19,812 nucleotides of DNA from an uncultured Clostridia bacterium (GTDB lineage Bacteria > Bacillota > Clostridia > Oscillospirales > Acutalibacteraceae): positions 1-19,812 of the forward strand of contig CAMYWU010000004.1 of NCBI GenBank assembly GCA_947302895.1. The letters run 5' to 3'. The position numbers and the translations under genes were made by a program. This document shows positions 1 to 5,549 of the stretch, piece by piece; within the stretch, counting starts at the first letter, position 1; every line of letters starts with the position of its first letter. The notes beneath the pieces were generated by a model. It had not been told where the DNA came from, ran no database searches, and saw nothing but the letters and a program-made list of their open reading frames with translations.

Positions 1-38
1 CAAAATTTGTCGGCGCTCCAAGCCGATAACAAATTTTG
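1..38. repeat. Inverted repeat (hairpin) at left edge
   Basis: Arms CAAAATTTGT (1-10) and ACAAATTTTG (29-38) are exact reverse complements, and CGGC (11-14) can continue the stem with GCCG (22-25), leaving a 3-base bulge and a 7-base loop. There is no T tract on either side, so it does not look like an intrinsic terminator. It may be the end of a repeat or mobile element that begins outside the window. Confidence 0.5.
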
Positions 39-100
39 GGAACCGTTGGTCGGACACTTCAAATTTTTCGCCGTAACGCTAAAACATCACACATATAAGC

Positions 101-145
101 GATTTTAGATGGTTACCTTAACGAATCCTATCGGCAAAGAAATTA
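101..145. repeat. Partial third relative of the composite outer repeat
   Basis: The run GATGGTTACC (108-117) followed by TATCGGCAA about ten bases later resembles the segments GATGGTCGTTGCC...TATCGGCAAC near 1118-1155 and GATGGTCGTTACC...TATCGGCAAC near 9302-9343. All three are followed by a short AT-rich run with TTAGT/CTAAT-like sequence. The similarity is short and gapped, so this is a likely but not certain fragment of the same repeat family. Confidence 0.4.
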
Positions 146-244
146 GTGAAATATTGCGCTTTAGCGCAATGTGATATTTTTGCTGTGCAAAAGTGATATA
201 TTTTGCCCTGCAAAATGTGATATAATAAAAATCCTGCGATTTTT
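146..244. repeat. Serial hairpins with constant GTGATAT spacers
   Basis: Four small hairpins follow each other: ATTGCGC/GCGCAAT (153-170), TTTTGC/GCAAAA (178-192), ATTTTGC/GCAAAAT (200-216) and AAAAATC/GATTTTT (227-244). The first three are each followed by exactly GTGATAT (171-177, 193-199, 217-223), and the first is preceded by the near match GTGAAAT (146-152). Stem sequences differ while spacers do not, which is what repeated selection on structure plus a single-stranded motif would give. On the minus strand, in the direction of the UDG transcript, the motif reads ATATCAC. The function is unknown. Confidence 0.75.
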
Positions 245-261
245 CTTGTTTGAGGTTGAGT

Positions 262-831
262 TTAAGACTCAACCTCAATCCCCAGCTCCTCAATTTTATC
301 CCTGACCTTAAGCCAGTCTGCGAATGCAAGCTCTTTGTTGTTCGGGTTTCTGAGAATTGCTGCGGGGTGGAAGGTTCCCATCATAAGAACGCCGCCCTTT
401 TCAATGAACTCGCCGTGCTGCCGGGTTACTCTGAAATCGGGGGAGATGAGGCGCTGGGCGGAAATTCTGCCAACGCAGATGATGATTTTCGGCTTGATTA
501 TCTTAAATTGCTCCCTCAGCCACTGAATGCACATATCCTGTTCCTCGGGTTTCGGGTCTCGGTTCTGGGGCGGACGGCATTTAACCATATTTGCAATATA
601 AACATTCTTGTTTCTGCTTAAATCTATGCTCTCAAGGAATTTATCGAGCAGCTTGCCGCTTCTGCCAACGAAGGGCTCGCCCTGCAAATCCTCGTTTTCA
701 CCGGGTCCCTCGCCGATAAGCATTATATCGGCATCCTTTTTGCCAACGCCGAAAACAAGATTTGTTCTGCCCTCGCAAAGGGCGCATTTTTTGCAGTTCC
801 TGCACTGTAATTCAAGCTCGTCAAGGGTCAT
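262..831 (-). CDS. Family 4 uracil-DNA glycosylase (Fe-S)
   Basis: This 189-residue protein is a full-length family 4 (thermophile-type, iron-sulfur) uracil-DNA glycosylase. Such enzymes cut uracil from DNA to start base-excision repair. The catalytic loop GEGPGENED (40-48) leads into the [13 protein letters not shown] segment (51-63), and [10 protein letters not shown] (154-163) carries the active-site His155. Cysteines 13, 16, 85 and 101 match the cluster ligands of the family; Cys10 and Cys19 are extra nearby cysteines. The ATG at 831 has an AAGGAGG site a few bases upstream. A promoter at 1296-1324 would give a leader of about 450 bases containing the entire composite repeat. The last codons form a 10-bp stem (252-276) without a T tract. 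Confidence 0.93.
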   Translation of the reverse strand: MTLDELELQCRNCKKCALCEGRTNLVFGVGKKDADIMLIGEGPGENEDLQGEPFVGRSGKLLDKFLESIDLSRNKNVYIANMVKCRPPQNRDPKPEEQDMCIQWLREQFKIIKPKIIICVGRISAQRLISPDFRVTRQHGEFIEKGGVLMMGTFHPAAILRNPNNKELAFADWLKVRDKIEELGIEVES

Positions 832-845
832 ATATAATCCTCCTT

Positions 846-1283
846 ACCTTATTGCCTCCCTTTCGTCCAAACACATTTCGAGATTGAAGTGTTTTGCGAG
901 CAAATCACTATGAATCTCTTCATATGTTTCTCCTCTCAAATCAAAATGTTTGGCATTTTGATTTGTTATACTCCGATTTGGATACTTGTACCAAATCGGG
1001 AAGGAAGAACATTTGGAGTGATTAATAACATATTGAATATCGTTTTTCAAAGCAATATGTTTCAATCACGCAGAATGTTATGACGCAGGGAGGTGGCGGC
1101 GAAGCCGTCGGAGGGATGGTCGTTGCCTACGCGGAGCGGGTAATTGTCTATCGGCAACAAAAGACTAATATCCGTTCCTGAAACACATTTTGTCGCTTCG
1201 CTCCATCTGCGAATATCCCCTCGCCACTTCGTGGCCCTCTCCCCTTTGGCAAGGGGCGCAAATCAGTTACTCGCTTCGCTCAA
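846..1283. repeat. Composite intergenic repeat, copy 1 (outer element)
   Basis: The outer element begins at ACCTTATTGCCTCCCTT (846-862), ends near GGGGCGCAAAT (1253-1263), and has a tail containing TCGCTTCGCTC (1271-1281). It matches 9019-9473 in the same orientation. The last ~50 bases are nearly identical in the two copies and hold the hairpins GCCAC/GTGGC and CCCCTT/AAGGGG. The two ends are imperfect inverted repeats of each other (TTGCCTCCCTT... against the complement of ...AAGGGGCGCAA), like a non-autonomous MITE. A separate cassette at 864-1085 interrupts it. It lies between the UDG ribosome site and the UDG promoter, so it should be transcribed. No convincing protein-coding gene is seen, apart from the doubtful frame discussed under findings. 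Confidence 0.8.
864..1085 (+). mobile_element. Nested hairpin cassette, copy 1
   Basis: This 222-bp cassette is bounded by CGTC (864-867) and GACG (1082-1085). Its order is a long hairpin (869-929; AAACA/TGTTT, AGATT/AATCT, AGTG/CACT), two short hairpins (AAATCAAAATG/CATTTTGATTT at about 938-965, and GATTTGG/CCAAATC around the loop ATACTTGTA at 974-997), and a second long hairpin (1008-1079; AACATT/AATGTT, GTGATT/AATCAC, ACATATTG/CAATATGT). Its reverse complement aligns end to end with 9057-9295, so the two copies are inverted relative to each other inside same-direction outer repeats. Here it splits the outer hairpin between CCTCCCTT and GGGAGG. It carries no transposase and resembles a non-autonomous element. 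Strand is set arbitrarily to this copy's direction. Confidence 0.7.
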
Positions 1284-1295
1284 ACATTTTTATAT

Positions 1296-1324
1296 ATTAT
1301 ACCAAAATAAAGGTTGAAAAACAA
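1296..1324 (-). promoter_or_regulatory. Predicted promoter for the UDG gene
   Basis: Read on the minus strand: -35 TTGTTT (complement of 1319-1324), a 17-base spacer, and a perfect -10 TATAAT (complement of 1296-1301) preceded by TGG. It overlaps the opposing pduL promoter, and the -35 boxes share a base. The predicted transcript start near 1289 is just outside the composite repeat. Confidence 0.6.
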
Positions 1325-1342
1325 TCAAAAGTGTTATAAAAT
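1314..1342 (+). promoter_or_regulatory. Predicted promoter for pduL
   Basis: TTGAAA (1314-1319), a 17-base spacer, then TAAAAT (1337-1342), with a start expected near 1349 and a short leader to the ATG at 1387. It faces the UDG promoter on the opposite strand and overlaps it, so the two could compete. Confidence 0.55.
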
Positions 1343-1386
1343 AGCAACGGATTGAAAAATATCAATTAGCCACGGAGGTAATTATT

Positions 1387-1965
1387 ATGAAAAACGAAGT
1401 TTTAGTTGAAATTTCCGCCCGCCACGTTCATGTTTCACAGGAAGACCTTGAAGCGCTTTTCGGCAAGGGCTATGAATTAACAGTTAAAAAAATGCTTTCT
1501 CAGCCGGGTCAGTACGCTTGTGAGGAGAGAGTCAGAGTTGTTGGAACAAAGGGCGAGTTCCCCGCAGTTTCAATTCTCGGTCCCGTAAGACCTGCAACAC
1601 AGGTTGAGCTTTCATTAACAGACGCCCGTTCAATCGGCGTTGTAGCTCCCGTAAGAGAGTCGGGCGACATTGCAGGAAGCGGAGCTTGCAAGCTCGTTGG
1701 TCCTGCAGGCGAGATTGAGCTTACCGAGGGCGTTATGGCTGCAAAGCGCCATATCCACGCAACCACTAAGGACGCTGAGGAAATGGGACTTAAAAACGGC
1801 GAAATCGTTTCAGTTGAAATCCCCACAGCAAACGACAGAAGCCTTACCTTCGGCGATGTTGTTGTTCGTGTTTCGGATAGCTATGCGCTTGCAATGCATA
1901 TTGATACTGATGAAGCAAATGCAGCAGGAATGAAGCCAAATACAATCGGCAGAGTAATCAAATAA
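1387..1965 (+). CDS. pduL: Phosphate propanoyltransferase (PduL-type phosphotransacylase)
   Basis: At 192 residues this is a complete PduL-type phosphotransacylase, which interconverts acyl-CoA and acyl-phosphate (acetyl- or propionyl-). It is unrelated in fold to Pta. Family landmarks are ARHVHV (11-16) with two zinc-binding histidines, GPVR (65-68), and KRHIHA (120-125) with the second His-x-His pair; acidic residues near 109-111 fit the remaining ligand. There is no amphipathic N-terminal extension of the kind that targets PduL to microcompartments, and no shell genes are nearby, so a general role in acetate or propionate formation with an acetate kinase encoded elsewhere is the best inference. 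The ribosome site CGGAGGT lies 8-9 bases before the ATG. It forms a single-gene unit with its own promoter and terminator. Confidence 0.93.
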   Translation: MKNEVLVEISARHVHVSQEDLEALFGKGYELTVKKMLSQPGQYACEERVRVVGTKGEFPAVSILGPVRPATQVELSLTDARSIGVVAPVRESGDIAGSGACKLVGPAGEIELTEGVMAAKRHIHATTKDAEEMGLKNGEIVSVEIPTANDRSLTFGDVVVRVSDSYALAMHIDTDEANAAGMKPNTIGRVIK

Positions 1966-1980
1966 GCTATATAAAGAATT

Positions 1981-2012
1981 CGGAGCGGTTTATGTAAACC
2001 GCTCCGTTTTTT
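1981..2012 (+). terminator. Intrinsic terminator of pduL
   Basis: A perfect 11-bp stem CGGAGCGGTTT/AAACCGCTCCG with loop ATGT (1992-1995) is followed by TTTTTT (2007-2012). The stem also lies just after the stop codon of the convergent DUF4097 gene, so it may help end that transcript too, although the minus side lacks a clean T run. Confidence 0.9.
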
Positions 2013-2016
2013 CGTT

Positions 2017-2856
2017 TTATTCTACCTCTATATCGCCGCTTGATGTTGTTATATTAAGCACGATGTCGCTTTTTCTGTCGCTGTTTTTAATGCTGACATC
2101 GCCGCTGCCTGTTTCGGTTTCAACATAGCAATTGCTTTTATTTGTGTTTATTTCAACATCGCCGCTTGACGAGGTTATATTAAGGTTGCTTATCATATCA
2201 AGCGTACCGATATTAATATCACCGCTTGAAGACGTTATATCCGAAATCTCTTTTAAATTGAATTCGTTTATTTCAATATCACCGCTTGATGTTGATATTT
2301 CAGCTTTGTAATCAATTTTAGTGATACTGATATCACCGCTGTTTGTTTCAATATTTACATCGCCTGTGTTACTGAGACGGATATTGCCGCTGTGCGAGGA
2401 TACTTTTACAATGTTTTTTGACAAATCGTTTTCAATGGTTATATCTCCGCTGTGGGTGTTAAGGCTGAACTCACCGCCGTATGCCTCGGGAACAAAAACA
2501 ACAAGTTTTTTTTGTGTGTTGATGAAAATGCCGCTGCTGTTATCCTTGTTTTCGGCAACCGAAAGAGCGTAATTTGCATTATCAACTGTGATTGATGATT
2601 TTGTGTTGCTGTAAAACTGAAGGGATATTTTTTCGTTTTCGCTTTTCTTTATTTCAATATCTGCGCTGTTTAAGTCGGTGCTTATTCTGTTTACGGAGCT
2701 CAAATCTGTTTCGTAGCTTTCAGCCAATTTCATTTCAGCAGTGCCGAAATTAAAATTGCTGAAATCGTTTTTAATAAAAAATATCATTGTAGCCGAAAGG
2801 GCGATTATCAGAAGCGAAAGCAGAACGATAAGTAATGTTTTAATCACCTTGTTCAT
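2017..2856 (-). CDS. Membrane-anchored DUF4097 beta-repeat protein
   Basis: The 279-residue protein has one N-terminal membrane segment (about residues 5-28) followed by an extracytoplasmic region with eight copies of an S-G-D/N-I/V motif (HSGDITI, HSGNIRL, NSGDISI, SSGDIEI, SSGDINI, SSGDVEI, GSGDVSI, SSGDIEV) spaced about 17-22 residues apart. This is the pattern of DUF4097 proteins, which are thought to form a beta-helix or beta-solenoid. The biochemical role is unknown; family members often accompany small membrane regulators and are suspected of envelope-stress sensing. The start ATG overlaps the end of the upstream XRE gene by 17 bases and has GGAGG about nine bases upstream inside that gene, so the pair is translationally linked. 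The last repeat ends exactly at the C-terminus. Confidence 0.85.
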   Translation of the reverse strand: MNKVIKTLLIVLLSLLIIALSATMIFFIKNDFSNFNFGTAEMKLAESYETDLSSVNRISTDLNSADIEIKKSENEKISLQFYSNTKSSITVDNANYALSVAENKDNSSGIFINTQKKLVVFVPEAYGGEFSLNTHSGDITIENDLSKNIVKVSSHSGNIRLSNTGDVNIETNSGDISITKIDYKAEISTSSGDIEINEFNLKEISDITSSSGDINIGTLDMISNLNITSSSGDVEINTNKSNCYVETETGSGDVSIKNSDRKSDIVLNITTSSGDIEVE

Positions 2857-3484
2857 CAGTTGCTTCCTCCTTTATATCATTATTTTTATTGCCGAAGATT
2901 ATTTTGATTAAGATGTTTACCGCAGGAATAATCAAAAACATTAACCATGTTATATACCATGCTTTTGTTAAGAAGCTGATAACAAAATAAAGCACCAAGC
3001 CGATTAAGGATACCAATTCATAAACGGTTTTAAGCTGAGAAGGGGAGGAAGCCTCTTCTTTTTCCGATTTTACCACGTTTTTTCCGTATCTTACAGAGTT
3101 ATAAACAATTAAGCCCGTTGCAATTGCTATTACGGTTAAAAACAGGCAAACGCCGATAATTGCATTTTTAAAAAATGTGGCAAATACAATGATTAATACA
3201 ACTGAAAAAATATACAACCCAATGGATATTCCGAGATTTATTGCATATTTATTTTTATTATCGATTTCATTTGCCTTAACAATATCTTTTTTGCCCGTTA
3301 ACAGCTCGTCGGTGGTGATACCAAAGAATTGGCAGAGCAAAACGATTTTATCGAAATCAGGCGTTGATTGATTTGTTTCCCATTTTGAAACGCTTTGCCT
3401 TGAAACATTCAGCTCATTTGCAAGCTCTTCCTGAGAAATGCCTCTTTCTTTTCTCAATGTGAATATTCTTTCTCCGATAGTCAT
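2840..3484 (-). CDS. XRE-family regulator with four membrane segments
   Basis: An N-terminal helix-turn-helix of the HTH_3/XRE type (about residues 3-60, with ISQEELANELNVSRQSVSKWE) is followed by a charged linker and four hydrophobic segments (roughly residues 80-105, 108-132, 155-175, 178-200) and an acidic tail. This makes it a membrane-bound DNA-binding protein, perhaps a one-component sensor. The ATG at 3484 is chosen because AAAGGAG lies nine bases upstream; the in-frame TTG at 3493 directly abuts that site and cannot use it. It is co-transcribed with the overlapping DUF4097 gene, whose product is a plausible partner. Inverted repeats in its leader (3520-3570) could allow self-regulation. 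Confidence 0.85.
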   Translation of the reverse strand: MTIGERIFTLRKERGISQEELANELNVSRQSVSKWETNQSTPDFDKIVLLCQFFGITTDELLTGKKDIVKANEIDNKNKYAINLGISIGLYIFSVVLIIVFATFFKNAIIGVCLFLTVIAIATGLIVYNSVRYGKNVVKSEKEEASSPSQLKTVYELVSLIGLVLYFVISFLTKAWYITWLMFLIIPAVNILIKIIFGNKNNDIKEEATDEQGD

Positions 3485-3522
3485 TTTTATCAACTCCTTT
3501 GCCTACAAGTTTAGTATGTTTG

Positions 3523-3565
3523 TCGGTTGCGCGCAACATAGTTGCCTTTGAAATATGTCAACCGA
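3523..3565. promoter_or_regulatory. Candidate operator repeats before the XRE gene
   Basis: A perfect 12-bp palindrome GTTGCGCGCAAC (3526-3537) lies inside a wider inverted pair TCGGTTG (3523-3529) / CAACCGA (3559-3565), with a further GGTTGC at 3567-3572. They sit between the predicted transcript start and the ribosome site, where a bound repressor would block transcription. Binding by the XRE protein is an inference. Confidence 0.4.
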
Positions 3566-3589
3566 TGGTTGCAAAGCCGATTTTTTAAT

Positions 3590-3618
3590 ATTATATCAGA
3601 GAAAACATCTGCTTACAA
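3590..3618 (-). promoter_or_regulatory. Predicted promoter of the XRE-DUF4097 operon
   Basis: On the minus strand TTGTAA (complement of 3613-3618) is followed by 17 bases and then TATAAT (complement of 3590-3595) with TGA just upstream, a consensus extended -10. The transcript would start near 3582 and carry a ~100-base leader containing the inverted repeats. Confidence 0.65.
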
Positions 3619-3626
3619 GAAATACA

Positions 3627-3666
3627 AAGACAAAAAGAAAACACCCTTGCACAATACAAGGGTGTT
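3627..3666 (-). terminator. Intrinsic terminator of rplM-rpsI
   Basis: On the minus strand AACACCCTTG pairs with CAAGGGTGTT (arms at 3657-3666 and 3640-3649) across a 7-base loop, then TTCTTTTTGTC follows. It begins 16 bases after the rpsI stop codon. Confidence 0.9.
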
Positions 3667-3682
3667 GAAAAGATATATTCTT

Positions 3683-4081
3683 TTATCTCTTTGAAAACTG
3701 GGGTGCTCTGCGGGCTGCCTTGAGACCGTACTTCTTTCTTTCCTTCATTCTCGGGTCACGAGTGAGGAAGCCAGCCTTCTTGAGTACGGGACGAAGGTTT
3801 TCGTCGTACTGAAGGAGAGCTCTTGAAAGACCGTGGCGGATTGCACCAGCCTGACCTGTTACGCCGCCGCCGTTAACTCTGCAAACGATGTCGAACTTCT
3901 CGGCTGTATCTGTTAAAGCGAGGGGCTGACGAACGATGAGCTTAAGAGTTTCAAGTCCGAAATAATCGTCGATATCTCTGTCGTTGATAGTGATTTTACC
4001 TGTTCCTGCATAAACGCGAACACGAGCAACAGATTCTTTTCTTCTGCCTGTTCCGTAGAAATAAGGATTTGATTCGTACAT
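3683..4081 (-). CDS. rpsI: 30S ribosomal protein S9
   Basis: This 132-residue protein is complete S9. It starts [17 protein letters not shown] and ends in the basic tail PQFSKR, whose final Lys-Arg reaches the P-site tRNA in the ribosome. The central [22 protein letters not shown] (about residues 69-90) is the family signature. The ATG at 4081 is preceded by a GGGAGGT site and lies 16 bases after the rplM stop, the standard rplM-rpsI pair of bacteria. A strong terminator follows directly. Confidence 0.98.
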   Translation of the reverse strand: MYESNPYFYGTGRRKESVARVRVYAGTGKITINDRDIDDYFGLETLKLIVRQPLALTDTAEKFDIVCRVNGGGVTGQAGAIRHGLSRALLQYDENLRPVLKKAGFLTRDPRMKERKKYGLKAARRAPQFSKR

Positions 4082-4097
4082 TAGCTACATACCTCCC

Positions 4098-4526
4098 TTA
4101 CATTTCCCAAGCTTCAGGCTTCTGTGCCTCGTGCTTGTGCTGAGCGTCTTTATAAATCTTGCATCTTGTGAGCTGCTTTCTGCCGAGTGTTGTATCGGGA
4201 AGCATACCCTTAACAGCAAGCTGCATAGCAAAATCGCTCTTTTCCTTCATTAATGTTGAGTATTGAACTTCCTTGAGGTTACCGATGTAGCCTGTGTGGT
4301 GCTGATAAAACTTCTTTGTAAGTTTTGCGCCTGTTAATACTGCTTTATCTGTGTTGATGATAATAACGAAATCACCGCAGTCTGTGTTAGTTGTGAAGAT
4401 GGGCTTATGCTTTCCTCTGAGGAGAACAGCTGCTTCAGCTGCAACTCTTCCGAGAGGCTTATCTGCCGCATCAATAACGTACCACTTGCGCTCGATTTCG
4501 TCAGCTTTTGGCATAAATGTTGACAT
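4098..4526 (-). CDS. rplM: 50S ribosomal protein L13
   Basis: With the start placed at MSTFMPKADEIERKWYV the product is 142 residues, the usual L13 length, and shows KWYVIDAADKPLGRVAAEAA and the L13 signature around KGMLPDTTLGR. The open frame extends 19 codons further upstream, but that extension would run through the predicted -10 region and has no ribosome site. The ATG at 4526 has GGAGG about ten bases before it. It is the first gene of the rplM-rpsI operon. The predicted leader is only ~30 bases, leaving no room for a large L13 autoregulatory structure. Confidence 0.97.
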   Translation of the reverse strand: MSTFMPKADEIERKWYVIDAADKPLGRVAAEAAVLLRGKHKPIFTTNTDCGDFVIIINTDKAVLTGAKLTKKFYQHHTGYIGNLKEVQYSTLMKEKSDFAMQLAVKGMLPDTTLGRKQLTRCKIYKDAQHKHEAQKPEAWEM

Positions 4527-4564
4527 AATCGTTTTTCCTCCGAATAAATATTTAATGCTCAGTA

Positions 4565-4593
4565 ATAATAACAAACCTTTCAAAAAAAGTCAA
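4565..4593 (-). promoter_or_regulatory. Predicted promoter of rplM-rpsI
   Basis: On the minus strand TTGACT (complement of 4588-4593), 17 bases, then TATTAT (complement of 4565-4570), with a start expected near 4558. Confidence 0.7.
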
Positions 4594-4675
4594 CACCCAA
4601 ATTAAAATAAATTGGGTTATCTCGCATTATCTCTGTTTTTCTCATTTTTTCATATAAAAAACTCATTTATAATTT

Positions 4676-4715
4676 ACAAGAAAACATCCCGACAAATTCG
4701 ATTTGTCGGGATGTT
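4676..4715 (-). terminator. Intrinsic terminator downstream of the M23 gene
   Basis: A perfect 15-bp stem (4683-4697 with 4701-4715; core CCCGACAAAT/ATTTGTCGGG) and a 3-base loop are followed on the minus strand by TTTTCTTGT. It is separated from the M23 stop codon only by the 7-bp-period repeat at 4717-4804, suggesting that the repeat entered between stop codon and terminator. Confidence 0.85.
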
Positions 4716-4716
4716 A

Positions 4717-4804
4717 GTGGTTTGTGGTCAGTGGTCCGTGGTCAGTGTTGGGTGCTGCGCACAGCTATTATATAACGGTCCACGATTCACGGATCACGGA
4801 ACAC
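4717..4804. repeat. Degenerate heptamer repeat in two opposed arms
   Basis: The left arm (4717-4751) is five 7-bp units of the form GTGGTNN (gtggttt, gtggtca ...), ending GTGTTGG. The right arm (4777-4804) is four units of the form NNNNCAC (ggtccac, gattcac ...), which read GTGNNNN on the other strand, so the arms are roughly inverted. Between them is GGTGCTGCGCACAGC and an AT-rich stretch. The right arm runs to within a few bases of the M23 stop codon and the left arm touches the terminator stem. Confidence 0.75.
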
Positions 4805-4810
4805 GTTCCG

Positions 4811-5509
4811 CTATTCAGTTTTTCCCATAACATCAAGCGGATTAACTGCTTTTCCGTCAAGTGTTGTTTCAAGGTGGAGATGTGTTTCGGTTTTAACTTC
4901 GGAGGGAACCTTGCCGAGTGTTCCTATAGCGTTTCCGATATCAACATACGAACCCTTTTTAACGCTTACGCTTTTAAGACCGCAGTATTTCGCAACAAGC
5001 TTTGCGCCGTGGTCGATAACAACAACCTGTCCGAGCATACTATCGTTATAAACATCTAAAACAAGACCGTCGTTGATAGCAACAACCTTGTCGCCCTCTT
5101 TTCCCTTGAAGTCAACTGCGGGATGAGCTCTCCAGTCGCCCATTGTTTCGCTGTAAACAAGCTCCTCGCTGTAGCCGTTTGCAACAGCCTCGTTCAAAGG
5201 ATATTTATAATAGCTTTTATAAGGAATGTTGTTTTCGCCCTGCTCCATAGTTGTTGGAGCGGTTGTTTTTACGGTTGTTGAAGCGGATTTTTTAGTTGTT
5301 GTTTGCCTTTTTGTTGTTTCGGTAACGGTTACGGCTCTCTGAACCTCGGTTGTAACCTCAAGCGTTGTTGGCTCATTAACCGTTCCAGATTCGGGCTTGC
5401 TGTTTGTTGCAAAATAAACTATGAGCCCGAGCGCAATAATACTCAGACAAACAACAGAAAAAAGCGCCTTGATATTTTTGTTTTCTTTTTTATTTCCAGC
5501 TGTAGACAT
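4811..5509 (-). CDS. SpoIIQ-like membrane-anchored M23 (LytM) protein
   Basis: The 232-residue product has a short basic cytoplasmic end, one membrane segment (about residues 14-33), a Thr-rich linker (about 43-90) and a C-terminal M23/LytM domain (about 100-228). Metal-ligand positions are kept: His129 and Asp133 in HPAVD, and HLH at 210-212. The usual YxHL histidine is replaced by YCGL (175-178), as seen in the SpoIIQ branch, and the LVYSETMGDWRAH run and overall layout also resemble SpoIIQ, the forespore protein of the engulfment channel. A general cell-wall hydrolase or regulator remains possible. The ATG at 5509 follows GAGGTG by about six bases. Longer in-frame starts at 5557 (ATG) or 5575 (TTG) would overlap mfd and lack a good ribosome site. 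The site sits inside a perfect hairpin (5510-5549). Confidence 0.75.
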   Translation of the reverse strand: MSTAGNKKENKNIKALFSVVCLSIIALGLIVYFATNSKPESGTVNEPTTLEVTTEVQRAVTVTETTKRQTTTKKSASTTVKTTAPTTMEQGENNIPYKSYYKYPLNEAVANGYSEELVYSETMGDWRAHPAVDFKGKEGDKVVAINDGLVLDVYNDSMLGQVVVIDHGAKLVAKYCGLKSVSVKKGSYVDIGNAIGTLGKVPSEVKTETHLHLETTLDGKAVNPLDVMGKTE

Positions 5510-5549
5510 AATTAACACCTCGGACTTATTATTGACCGAGGTGTTAATT
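5510..5549 (-). promoter_or_regulatory. Hairpin filling the mfd-M23 gap and hiding the ribosome site
   Basis: AATTAACACCTCGG (5510-5523) and CCGAGGTGTTAATT (5536-5549) are perfect 14-bp reverse complements around a 12-base loop. On the minus strand the stem starts right after the mfd TAA (5552-5550) and ends right before the M23 ATG (5509-5507), with the ribosome site GAGGTG inside the 3' arm. No T tract follows, which argues against a terminator. Confidence 0.7.

Noticed and set aside
146..244. CRISPR array
   Set aside because: Spacing is only 15-17 bases, the constant part is 7 bases, and the variable parts are self-complementary hairpins; no cas genes are present.
252..276. 10-bp stem at the UDG stop codon as a terminator
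   Set aside because: The bases after the stem on the minus strand are A-rich rather than T-rich, so it does not meet the pattern of an intrinsic terminator.
250..621. Open frame on the plus strand over the UDG gene
   Set aside because: It overlaps an unmistakable family 4 UDG on the minus strand, and its translation resembles no family.
3485..3493. Longer start (TTG at 3493) for the XRE regulator
   Set aside because: It abuts the AAAGGAG ribosome site, which is properly spaced for the ATG at 3484.
4527..4583. 19-residue N-terminal extension of L13
   Set aside because: It crosses the predicted -10 box, has no ribosome site, and would make the protein longer than the family norm.
4594..4620. 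AT-rich inverted repeat ACCCAA...TTGGGT upstream of rplM as a terminator or operator
   Set aside because: The arms are short and imperfect in the middle, no T run follows, and it lies upstream of the -35 box; too weak to call.
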